Source: Ochotona curzoniae (Eukaryota; Chordata; Mammalia; Lagomorpha; Ochotonidae). Taken from it: DNA of 64,000 bases. This document shows positions 1 to 9,720 of this stretch, one piece after another (positions within the stretch are counted from its first letter, which is position 1; every line of letters begins with the position of its first letter). Under the pieces are notes generated by a model that saw only the letters and a program-made list of their open reading frames with translations, did no database searches and was not told the DNA's origin. The translations under genes and the position numbers were made by a program. The stretch is from the NCBI RefSeq assembly GCF_017591425.1, contig NW_024465885.1, positions 35,906,501 to 35,970,500 on the forward strand. Reading direction: 5' to 3'.

Positions 1-480
1 GTTGTACTTAACATATTTGTTCTTTTGAACATGTTTAAGTCCTCACATCTAAAGAAAGGACATACTGAAGTTTGCAACATACAAATATATTTTGTTTATT
101 TGAGAACTCCAAGTTTCTCCTGGGACAATTTACATCTACCAGACTCCTTAGAAAATACATATACACAGAAAGACTCTCAATCAAAGTTTAGGTTGTGTAT
201 AAAAACAGATAAAACATTTGAGCCCGCCTCTAATGCTCTTGCAATTCCTCCCTGCAAAAGTGTTTCCAAGATAAGAGAGTCAGTGTTTACACAGCCACGG
301 GAAAGCAGAAGTTTGAGCAAGAATCTGATTTTGATCAGCCTCAACACCCCAGAACTCAACCATGTGAATAGCTGAGATTCCAATCTATCTCTCTCTTTGA
401 CATCATATTTGCATTTATTGTCAACATTTTGTTGAGTTCTACTAAGTGCTACAGAGTGAAAATGTAAGAAACAAGAGACT
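1..480. other. Unassigned AT-rich sequence
   Basis: I recognise no repeat family or gene here. A 116-codon frame on the plus strand (25-375) and a 68-codon frame opposite it have no recognisable domain, signal peptide or compositional bias, and are best read as chance frames. Confidence 0.5.
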
Positions 481-554
481 TTTTTTTTTCAAATCCAATT
501 GTGATAGAAGGATTCTGGAAGAAAACTTGGCTCTCTCTTTAAACGGATATAATA

Positions 555-760
555 ACAGGGTTTTCAGCAGGAGCTTGGAGCTGTTTCCAGGTCTTCCACA
601 TGGGCGCAGGGTCCTAGCACTTGAGATATTTCTGCTGCTTTTTCAGAAGCAAGATGCGTTGACAGGGAGAAGGACTGGAAAAGCGACAGCAAAGACTCCA
701 ACCAAGCTCATATGGCATGCCAGCACTGCAGGTGGAGGCTTTCCTCACAATGCCACAATG

Positions 761-761
<1 letters not shown>
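555..761 (-). repeat. Old CSINE, minus strand
   Basis: On the minus strand this follows the C-type SINE order. The CCACATGGGCGCAGGGTCC block (600-618) comes first, then the CTGCTGCTTTTTCAGAAGC block, then CATATGGCATGCCAGCACTGC near the 5' end. It is diverged, and its 5' end abuts the TG microsatellite. Open frames on both strands here are SINE-derived. Confidence 0.7.
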
Positions 762-803
<42 letters not shown>

Positions 804-810
804 TGTGTGA
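762..810. repeat. (TG)n microsatellite
   Basis: About 20 uninterrupted TG units (762-801) are followed by a GAGTGTGTGA imperfection. The array sits at the 5' boundary of the old SINE to its left and is probably length-polymorphic. Confidence 0.95.
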
Positions 811-1179
811 TTGTTTTTAAATGAAAGTTGAAAAGAAAAACAGTCATCCCAAGGAATTGGGACAAGTTGCTATAGTTTCATGTGTTGGGAATTATTGTAT
901 GTAAAAGATTTAGTTCATAACTACAGGGAGAATCTTATAGTACAGGGAGAATACAGGGAGAAGATTGCAATTTTTCTGAGAAAAAAACAAAAACAGTGTG
1001 TCAATCTTGCTTGCATCAAGTGTGCTTGCATGAAGACTCTCCCAGGATGAAGTGTTCTTAAAGCTTCTTTCTCATTATACATGCTCTGTAAGGGTTTTCA
1101 TTAATGTTTAAGAAACTACTTTTTTCTTTTCTCCAGACAGCATTAGTACTTAGGAATAATTTTTGCTCAGTAGAATTCT
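811..1179. other. Unassigned AT-rich sequence
   Basis: No repeat or gene is recognised. The only local structure is a short word, ACAGGGAGAA, found three times between 924 and 962. Confidence 0.4.
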
Positions 1180-1400
1180 ATTTATTTATTTATATGAGAC
1201 TAAGCAATAAATGAAAAGAAATGGAGAGAAACAGATAACCATAGAGACACAGAATGGGCTCTCTTCCATTGGTTCACGCTCCACACATCTGTAACAGTCA
1301 AGTCTGTGCTGGAGTTGGAGTCAAAAGCCAGAAATCTAATCCAGATGTCCAAGTGTTATTAGAGATTCAACTATCTGAGCCACCACCCACTGCCTTCCAC
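1180..1400 (-). repeat. Old CSINE with internal deletion, minus strand
   Basis: It opens with a TATTTATTTATTTAT tail, then a GAGAGAAACAGA block, a TCCATTGGTTCACGCTCC block and AGCCAGAAATCT. It ends at a degenerate GAGCCACCACCCACTGCC 5' end. The block between the CCCAGGCC and GGCGCCCATATGG positions of the family is missing, so the copy is internally deleted. Confidence 0.65.
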
Positions 1401-2814
1401 TCTGATCTTTTTCTTTTTTCCAAATAGAATGTTAAATAATTAGCAATAAATCCATAAAGTGTAACATAAAACAATATTTCTGAAATAACACTTCTCTAGT
1501 TTCAAAATGCCTATAAAATGCATCTCGCTTATCTTAGAATAGATTTGATTCATTGTGGATCATTGCTATTGAATCTCCCTGCATTAATAATTTCTGGTTT
1601 CATGGATCACTTTAATGAAGTTGAATGTTCAGTGCTGAACATCTAAGAATTCACAGGAAGCTATTATTAAGAATAAGAGGAAGAAGATAAAATGGGGGAG
1701 GTCGACAGAAAGAAATATGTTATTGGCAATCAATCTGAACAATTGCAAACCCAAGAGTGTTTTTTTCTTGTCTGTGTGTTGTGGAAAGATATGGTACTCT
1801 GAGCAGAAAGACCTTGTTCTTTCTGGATTATTCAACTACAGTTATAGCAGGTGTAGTAACCGCTGGATAATACACCCTACTATTATTCATCCTCTACAAA
1901 ATGGCCTGTTATGATTCAGTTACATTTTTACATGATCTCTTCTTTGATTACTGACTCTTTCATACTCACAATGTTTTCCTTCAGATTAATGTATGTATAT
2001 CTATACGTAGTATATATGTATAGATAATATACATTATATATATATATTCCTAGAAGATATTGTATAGTACTAGAAAATATTAACCATGGCAAAAAAGAAA
2101 TTCTGACTCCAATTTTAAAGACATGATTGATTAATGCTAATCATAAAAACATATGCCCCTTGGTTACATTTTATGCAAACTACAATAACTTAGTTAACTT
2201 AGAAACTTTATATTCTGTGTACAAATAAAACGCTTAAAAGTGTTCACTAATTTAAATATATCAGCTTTAAATGTTATTAAATTTACAGAATGTTTTTGTT
2301 TTGTGCATTACTTTATAGAAAATGAGATGCTATCAGAACCACTAAGCTAATAATTCTTTGTAAAACAAACGATTTTTAGAGCAATTAGTATAGATTTAAG
2401 TATGAAATATAGCCAAAAAATCAGAGGAGCTAAATATGCTTCCCAGTAGAATCAATCGGTTGTGGTATCGTCAATAGCAATTCCTCATATATAAAGATTA
2501 AGACTGACAAATCTACCCCTAAGTACTGTGTATGAATATACTCAGCTAAAAACTAGATTCTGTCACAAAGATTAATCTGCTGACACTAATTCTGAATTCA
2601 TTTTTTAGTCATTTTAAATCACTGATAGAAAAAAAGAAATAGTAGGCATTAATAAATTCCTCATTTCAGATTTTTGAGTTCTAAGGAGATACTGAATTCT
2701 TGGTTTTCTTGTTTTTTCACAGATTTTTGAAACTGCAAACTTCTGCAATAGGGGTTGCAATACTTATTACTTACTGTCCTCTTTTATTTGTTGCTTAAAT
2801 GTGATATTCAAGTT
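1401..2814. other. AT-rich unassigned sequence
   Basis: No gene or nameable repeat is seen. A TA-rich low-complexity patch of alternating TATATA/TGTATA words lies at about 1985-2050. Short open frames near 1630-1910 have no recognisable features. Confidence 0.4.
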
Positions 2815-2819
2815 ATTTT

Positions 2820-3212
2820 TCCCACTCCTGTAAATCCCAAACTGGACTTGTGACTTGATTTGGACAATAGAAAGCAAGATACTCACAAGATGATTATAGT
2901 GTGATGTTCTGAATTCCAGTAACTTTGAGTGCTACTATTCCTTTGACATTTTACACATTTACTATGGGAACGATAGTGTCTAGCATCTTGTATTAGAGAC
3001 TAGGATGGGCAGGACTGATTCATCTCATGTAAGGCCCTTCCAGACCAGTCAGACTCCAACTTGCATATTTAATGAGCCCTGCACCATCAGTATGACCTCC
3101 AGCTACAGAACTTTTCAAAAACTCATTCTCATAAGAAAGAATCGCATGGTTATTGTTTTAAAGCTCTGGGTTGCAGATATTTGGTTATATAGAAATGAAC
3201 TGCTCTTTTCTT
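2820..3212 (+). mobile_element. ERVL-MaLR LTR (MLT1-like), degenerate
   Basis: Two landmarks of placental MaLR LTRs appear in the right order. GACTTGTGACTTGATTTGG with a CAATAGAAAG continuation lies near 2845. A 3' block, TTGTTTTAAAGCTCTGGGTTG followed by TTGGTTATATAGAAATGAA, lies near 3153-3200 and corresponds to the family's TGTTTTAAGCCACTAAGTTTTGG...GTTATGCAGCAATAG end. It is highly diverged, with no coding potential. The subfamily is uncertain. Confidence 0.6.
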
Positions 3213-3261
3213 AAAAACAAACAAAAATACTTAACTTTCATGGTAACAAGTCTCACACTTT

Positions 3262-3352
3262 TATTTAACAAATATTTATTAAAATACTCCAAGGTACACA
3301 AAGTCTGCAAAGTATTCTAGAAGAAATAAAAATTAATTGAGAAAACTGTTTT
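3262..3352 (-). mobile_element. L2 3' end fragment, minus strand
   Basis: AACAAATATTTATTAAAATACTCC followed by a diverged GTGCCAGGCACTGTGCT-type stretch is the reverse complement of the L2 3' terminus, which reads ...CAATAAATATTTGTTG. It is short and old. Confidence 0.45.
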
Positions 3353-3690
3353 TCTTTTTTTTTTGTATGTTTCATTATTTCATGATGCAGTTCCATAAGT
3401 TCTAGGATTTCACTTCCTTCCTTCCCAAATCTCACCTCCCCAGTAATTTTCTCCATGTCATTACAACAGTATGGTCTTTCACCATCAGTCATAAAGTCCA
3501 TTCTTCTGCTATTAATGTGTATCCTGACCTTATAAGTATGAAATGGCAAAGAGTCCAACATCCTATTATGAAGAAACATTCAACAGTTCCACTGGGAGTC
3601 CATATTTGATTTGTAAGGAGAGATGCACACTGCACTGTGTCTTCACATCTGTATGTGATAATTTCTACTACGCAGTTACTATATATCCAC
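3353..3690. other. Unassigned; possibly minus-strand L1 3'UTR
   Basis: A poly-T run (about 3354-3364) is followed by a pyrimidine-rich stretch (TTCCTTCCTTCCCAAATCTCACC) like the reverse complement of an L1 3'UTR. I could not match it securely. A 104-codon frame here has no recognisable domain. Confidence 0.3.
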
Positions 3691-4340
3691 TAAAATGAAA
3701 AAACATAAGACAAAATCAACAACTGAGAGAAAAATAGAAAATTTAAAACACCATGAAGTTAGATAACATAGTATGAATGACAAATGTGTCACTGACGAAA
3801 TAAAAAAGAAAATCAAAGATCCTTCTGAAGCAAACGATGCTATTGTGTCAGTGAGTCAGTGATGACAGGAAATTAAATCTGCATGAGAAACAGATCTGCA
3901 ATCCTATATTTACAGTCCAATGTACAATAGCAGAGACTTGGAAAAAACTCAACCTCACATCAAAACAGGAGTAGATACAGAAGGAGTGGTATTTCTACTC
4001 CACGGAATACTACTGAGCTGACCATTATGCTTTATGAAACAAGCCTATCTCAAAATGACGAACATCATACGTTCTCTGTGATATAAGGAAACATCATGCA
4101 AAATACAAGATAAATAACCCTTTCAATACCGCTTTTACTCCATCTCAGATGATTTGATGTTTTTGTTTCTATTTTTAGCCATTCAGGAATAATAGGATTT
4201 TTGTTCTAAATAGCATGGTTATTTGAAGGGCATAGTACTGGATACTCTAAACAATTCTTTAAAATTTTTGAAGATTTCAAATGTCCCTGATTCACAGCAA
4301 TTCATTAATGCAGAAAATTCCATTAAAATTTGTTGATTTC
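3690..4340 (+). mobile_element. L1 3' end fragment (ORF2 end to 3'UTR)
   Basis: The best part is 3895-4110. It follows the mammalian L1 order: TTTACAGTCCAATGTACAATAGC-AGACTTGGAA, then a TCAACCTCACATCAAAACAGG region, GGAATACTACTGAGC, and ACGTTCTCTGTGATATAAGGAAAC. This corresponds to the conserved stretch around the end of ORF2 and the 3'UTR. The flanks (3690-3895 and 4110-4340) are less certain. It is degenerate and 5'-truncated. Confidence 0.65.
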
Positions 4341-4514
4341 TGGGTAGCTTTGTAAATGTGCAAAAAGCAGAAGTCTCTGTATGAAAAGGAAATGAGAGAA
4401 AATAATTTATATTATTTATTAAGAAAGATGAATTAAAATGAATGAATTAATGGAAACGTTTCTGTAAAAATGCTTAAGGCTCTAACAAGAATCATGTTAA
4501 AATTATATTGAATT

Positions 4515-4833
4515 GGGCCCTGCGCAGTGAACTAGCAGCTAAAGTCCTCACTTTGAATGTACCAGGATCACATATGGATGCCATTTCTACTCCTGGCAGC
4601 TCCACTTCCCATCCAGTTGCCTGGAAAGGCAGGTGAGGATAGCCCAAAGCCTTGGGACCCTGCACCTGTTTGGGAGACATGGAGGAAGTTCCTGGTTCCT
4701 GGCTTTGGATCTGCTCAGCACAGGCCTTTGCGGTTACTTGGGGAGTGAATCATCGGATGGAAGATCTTCCTCACTGTCTCTCCTCCTCCTTTCTGTATAT
4801 CTGACTTTGCAATACAAATAAATCTTTAAAAAC
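4515..4833 (+). repeat. CSINE, full-length, with perfect TSD
   Basis: It runs from GGGCCCTGCGCAGTG to AATACAAATAAATCTTTAAAAAC. It contains the CAGCTCCACTTCCCATCC block, CTTGGGACCCTGCACC and CTTGGGGAGTGAATCATCGG. It is flanked by a perfect 14-bp duplication, AATTATATTGAATT, at 4501-4514 and 4834-4847, which marks an L1-mediated insertion. The open frames inside are SINE shadows. Confidence 0.95.
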
Positions 4834-4847
4834 AATTATATTGAATT

Positions 4848-5270
4848 AATAAAATAGTTTTTTACAGCTTATTTTAAATAGTTTAATCTTTTTGTTACTA
4901 TCGTTCTAATATTAGGAGCATGTCATTGGTTAGGTTAGCACTGACTCAAGAATCATAATTCTTAATGCTAAGAGGACTCTCGGTTTTTTGTTTGTTTGTT
5001 TCTTTTCAGATTTTCACAGAGAATTATTTCCATACTGGAACAAAGTAGGAATAATACAAAAGGTATACAATAGTTTCAGGAATAAGGAACATTTAATTAA
5101 GCCAAGCTCCTCCTCTCTTTATGCACTGTGGGATAAGCTACAGAATTTCTCCAGGACTTAGTATGTCCTGCTTTATGGATATTTTTTATTCAAATGAAAT
5201 GGAATAAACTCAATGGATATTCTTACTACCAATTGAAAATAAAACTGAATATATGTGTTAGATTCAGAGT
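4848..5270. other. Unassigned AT-rich sequence
   Basis: No feature is recognised apart from a short (GTTT)3 run near 4987-5000. Confidence 0.4.
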
Positions 5271-6120
5271 AAGAGAACGAGAGACTTTTATTCCAGGCAG
5301 GGTTTTATTAACTAGAGAAAGAGTCTGGCAGACCATTCCCTGATCAGAGAAGGCCTGGGACCACTTCCATGCGGCAGTGTGACTGTATGAGGGGAATGGT
5401 CACGAAGAGTTTAGAGTACTGACCCTGTATCTGTCGTAGGCATGGGGCATTGGAGAACACAGCAGCTCCCTGTTTTGGGCATGTGTGTGGCACAAAGTAC
5501 AGTGTTCTCACCATGGCAGATGTTCAGTTTTTGCACAGAGACAAGGATAGGTTGATGAGGAATCTCAAACATTACTGGATGAAAGGGTTTGTTTGACCAC
5601 GGCTCGGGGTGTGGTTACATCTGTTCTGCCTTTTTGCTTTATCTTATTGGAGGGCAATGTTCGTCTCTGCTTCAAGTTGACATTGGTAGGCAGAGGCTTA
5701 TATTGGCCTAGAGAAAGCTGGTAGAAAAATTTGAGTGAAACCTTGTCAGGCAAACAGGGTGGGAAAAGAAGAAACAAAAATAATATGCATATTTGTGGCA
5801 ATGAAAAAATGCTGATGTTTGTGCTGACAGGCAATATGGGATAGGTTTAGCCTGACCTGCTTCTAATCCTGGGCTCGCTCATCTCCTCTCTTTTTTGTGG
5901 AAACTGTTGTCAACAGCTACCTGGTTGTTTTAATCTGAGTAGGAGTTAAGTAGAGACCTGTGGTCATGCAGAGCTACAGCATTTGGTGGTCTCAAGACTA
6001 CTGAAATGCCCACTAGGAAGAGCTGTTTCTATACTTTTATTTGCATGAATACTTAGAACTCTTTTGTTGTAAGCCTGGAGGAGACATATCTAAAAAACAA
6101 CTTATATACATGCAGTGTCT
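5270..6120. other. Unidentified moderately GC-rich sequence, possibly LTR-derived
   Basis: The composition differs from the AT-rich surroundings. Near 5285-5310 the minus strand carries two AATAAAA-type words, in GGAATAAAAG and TTAATAAAAC. That would fit a degenerate LTR or retroelement 3' end read on the minus strand. I could not find TG...CA ends, a primer-binding site or any viral protein-like frame. It directly precedes the GC-rich repeat copy at 6121 and may belong to the same composite element. Confidence 0.3.
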
Positions 6121-7440
6121 TTAAAGGGCCCAATGACATTCTACTGCTACCTTAATCCAGAAGTTCTCCCACCAAGATAGGAAGCAGCCCAGACCAGGCC
6201 AGATAAATGGTACCTACTGGCTGGCATACATTGGACTCAGGTCCGGGGTGAACCAGGCTTGGCCAATTCATATCACCTGGTGGCATAGCCAGAGGCTGGG
6301 CTAGACTGCAATGCCAGCCAGTTTACATTAGGGCTGTAACTGGGGGCTGCTTGAGCTGGGCTGAGCTAGAATTCCAACACAAGCTAGAATTGGGGTTGGC
6401 TGGGCCTGGCCAGCCTACAACTGCCACTGGAGGATGCTGAGGTGAGAAGAGCCATACGAGAATGGGCCATAGCACTCAACCAGCATATGTGAGACCAGAG
6501 TGATAGGGAGTGAACACAGCAGGAAGGCTGCACGGTGTTCCCTTACTGGACAACTACTCCCACTGGTGAGCCTGACAGCTGAGGTTGGGGGCAGACAAGG
6601 CTGGACAGGGATACAATACATGTTAGTCTCATGTGAGCAGGATCAGGGAAAAGCCAGGTTGGGCTGACTTCCTACGGGTGCATGCATAAGCCAAAGTGGG
6701 TGTGGGTTGTTTGGGCTTTGTTGCAGCATCAGCTGGCAAATGATGGCACGGAAGGAAAATTCTGTCGAGCTAAACTGCAGAACCACTTGGAGAGTAAAAG
6801 ATCCAGGGGTGGGAGTGGGCCCAGAAGGGAAACAGCGTGCACCTCCCTCTTGAATTGCCACTCTGACTAGCTAACATGAAAACTAGGTCTGGGGCAGGCT
6901 AGTCAGAGTGGCACCAGCCATCATGTATGGACTGGATAGTGGGGCTGGTTGGGTTGAACTAGGCTTCAGTGATCATTCACATTCATTTATGAGAGCTGAA
7001 TGAGATGTGGGACAGATTGAACCAGTCCGCATTACATATTGGCAAGCATGACAACCAGGGCAGGGGTGGGCCTGGTAGGGATTATTGCCCCAACTAGGCT
7101 TCAGCCCCCACTGGTTTACATGGCCAGATGTGTGATGGGTGGGATAGGGCTGGGCTGCAGCACCTAATTATTTGAGAAGAGAACAGGGCTGGAGACAGAA
7201 TTGACCCAACAATTGCAACCACCAGCACATACATAGGCTGATTGGGACGACAGACTGTTCTGGACCCTATACTGGCAAGCACACATAAGAATCAGGTCTG
7301 GGATCACCTCAAATGAAGTTTCTTTGGGGATCTTCCAACTGAACTACTGGACACAGAACTCTAACTATGAAGAAAATTGCAGGGTCCTTGGTCCAACCAC
7401 AACTGTGGAGTGTTTTTTTTTTTTTTTTTCCCTCCATATT
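6121..7440 (+). repeat. Unidentified GC-rich dispersed repeat, copy A
   Basis: This about 1.3-kb block is rich in GGGCTGG and GGCTGGGC words. A diverged module of roughly 50-60 bp, starting near CCCACTGGT and passing through a TGAG...GGGCTGGG...CTGCA stretch, recurs through it (e.g. 6557, 7107). It aligns collinearly with 13570-14925. AGAACCACTTGGAGAG at 6779 matches 14328, CACCTCCCTCTTG at 6840 matches 14387, and AATGAAGTTTCTTTGG at 7312 matches 14865. I do not recognise the family. A pika or lagomorph L1 UTR, or a non-autonomous retroelement, is possible. Open frames inside (e.g. 6415-6870) come from its G/C-rich composition, not genes. The orientation is arbitrary. Confidence 0.7.
7411..7430. 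repeat. Poly-T tract
   Basis: About 20 T residues follow the GC-rich copy A. This could be the reverse-complement tail of an unrecognised minus-strand insertion to its right (TCCCTCC... onward), or a simple homopolymer. Confidence 0.7.
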
Positions 7441-8689
7441 GGCTTAGACTAAACAGTGGCCAGCTTAGCCAGTGGCACATGGAAAATACGATGGTAGATT
7501 AGACCCTGCAGAGGACACCTGGTTCTATAACAGACAATGGAAGACAGAACAAATTGGTCAACGACCCCAGCCAAGTGTTGACAGTGACTATCCCACTGCT
7601 CGGTTCACTCATCATCCTCTGGGTCTTTGGTAATGCGGACCACAGAGACAATCTTTGGGATGTTGGCTAAAGAGATATTCAGTACTATACCTAAATCTTC
7701 AATGAATTGAGGTAGAAATTTGTAGGTACAGTCACACCCTGAAAGTTTTTACTGCTAAATAAGGTAATGCCATGAAGAGTTAATTAGGATCATTGGCCTT
7801 TTACATGTAGCTAGGTACTACTACAACAGAAAAAACATTAGCTCGTTTTCACAAGTTTTACGAGATCCATCCTTACATCCTGAAAATGCTTCAGAGCCTT
7901 AGAGAGAGTAGAGGAGAAATGAAAAAATGAGTCATTGCTTAATCTCAGTAACGATCTCAAGAGAAAATTATTAAGTATCAGCTCCAGAATATATTTCCCC
8001 CAAAATCCGATGCCTTCTATAAACTTGAGAAAAAGTAAATGTTTACAATCACCAACGTAATTACATTTAAATTGCCTAAGAAACTGAACTATTTATAATT
8101 TTTGATTAGCAACTCTGGAAACTAACAATGTATTGAGAACAATAAAAATATGGCATGAGTAACTTGTTTGGTTAGCAAAATAAAGCACAACCATATCAAA
8201 GACTTAAAAAATATTTTCAAACTACATACCAGAGATTCAAGACACATGGACCAAATACATTTTTGTGTTAATGTACTGATCTTAGTTTAGGACTACTCTT
8301 TTTATCCATAAGTCAATTAGATACAGCTCTCAAAAACTTTTAGCACTTATGCAAAAAAAAATATGTATGCCCTTAACTCAACATACATTGCAAGATAGAA
8401 TAATTAATCAGTTCCTTCATTAGTTTTGCAGCTTTAGATGCTTTTACAATGACAATCAGTTGACTGGAACTATTTTCTGTTTTTAGTAACATGGATTTGC
8501 CATGTTTTTCTCTGATTGCCTTTAATATATGTAGAGGAAAATTAAAAAATAGGTTATGAAAAATAATTTAGACAGATTAATTTTAAGCAGTTGTTGCTGG
8601 AACCATAAAACTCATAAACGAATCAGAAGAGGAACCTGTTTATGCCATATGGAATTTTAGGAAGTACATAGAGGATTTTTCTAGAAAGA
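7431..8689. other. Unassigned sequence
   Basis: 7431-7740 is moderately GC-rich (...CAGAGGACACCTGG...ACAGACAATGGAAGACAG...) and may belong to the GC-rich element to its left, but I cannot place it. 7740-8689 is plain AT-rich DNA with no recognised gene or repeat. Confidence 0.35.
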
Positions 8690-9180
8690 TATAAATTTTA
8701 GGCCTCTATGGCTTTTTTGAGTTAAGATAATGATTATTACTGGAAACAACACCAGAGAGGTCATTAGGCTTGAACAATTTTGGTGCATTTCTATTCGTAT
8801 CAATTTTTTCATTCTATATCTCATATTTGTGAATTTAGTTGGAATAAACATGTGTACAGATAGTGCCCTCATTTGGCTTCATTTCCTTTGGGTAAATTTC
8901 TTGGAATAAGATGGCTGTCATATGATAAATTTTATTTGATATGTGACTAATCTGCATATTGTCTTCCATAATGGTTGTATTAGTTCACATTTGCACATCA
9001 GTGGATGAGGTTGTCTTTCCCCACACCCTCAACAGCACTTTGGGTTTATTGGTTTTTGATGATAGCCATTCTAACTGGAGGTAACGTGAAACATCAGTGT
9101 GAGTTTTATTTGCATTTCTCAGATGATTAATGATACTAAACATGTTTCATAAGTTTTGGCCATTTGTCTTTTGAATAAAA
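8690..9180 (-). mobile_element. L1 3' part, minus strand
   Basis: The minus strand reads ACAAATGGCC...ATCATCTGAGAAATGCAAAT...GTTAGAATGGC...TACAACCATTATGGAAGAC...TACCCAAAGGAAATG. This is the conserved mammalian L1 stretch after the reverse-transcriptase domain, running into the 3' end. Below about 8800 the match fades. It abuts a plus-strand L1 segment at about 9181, and together they look like one 5'-inverted insertion. Confidence 0.75.
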
Positions 9181-9720
9181 GCGGATGGGGAAAATGTATA
9201 ACCAAGTTCTGTGAAATGAGAGTGGATCCCTAGCACTTGGTGTTTACAGAAGGAGCTCAAAACTGAAAACTAAATGTAACATCTAAAAATTTGAGAGTTT
9301 TAGAAAAAAATATAATGAAAACATCTTGGAGCATTACAATGTGTATGTATTTTCTTTATCACACTCCAAAAGTATAAAATTAAAAAGTAAACCATGGAAT
9401 TTCATCAAAATAATATTTTTTGCACAATGAAATGATCTGTGAACAAAGACAAACTACAGAGAAAGTAAATATTTTAACACACACACACACATATATGTAT
9501 ATATGACTATCAGATTATTATGCAGATCTTATAAAGCACACAACCATCTAAATGCAAAAAGGCAAAGAAATTAAAGAGATCCAATTAAACATGAGTGAAA
9601 ACTTTAACAGATTTTTTTAGAGGAAGACACTTGCTAGACAACAAATACACACAGAAAACCAAAAGCTTAGTATTATTGATAAATTGAGTTACAAATAAAA
9701 TGATAATATCAGGTTGGTCA
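9181..9720 (+). mobile_element. L1 ORF2 C-terminal segment, plus strand (inverted 5' part)
   Basis: GTGGATCCCTAGCACTTGG, CTAAATGTAACATCTAAAA, GAAAACATCTTGGAGCATTAC and CACTCCAAAAGTATAAAATTAAAAAG follow the order of L1 ORF2 just upstream of the segment at 8690-9180, but in the opposite orientation. The frames are broken by stops and indels. A short (CA)n/(TA)n patch lies at 9475-9505. Confidence 0.7.

Noticed and set aside
25..375. 116-codon open frame, the second longest in the first 15 kb region
   Set aside because: No domain, no signal or membrane segment, no splice or promoter context. Length is within chance for AT-rich DNA of this size, and an overlapping frame exists on the other strand.
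7094..7282. Possible CpG island or promoter in the GC-rich block
   Set aside because: CpG dinucleotides are sparse despite higher GC, and the block is a dispersed repeat.
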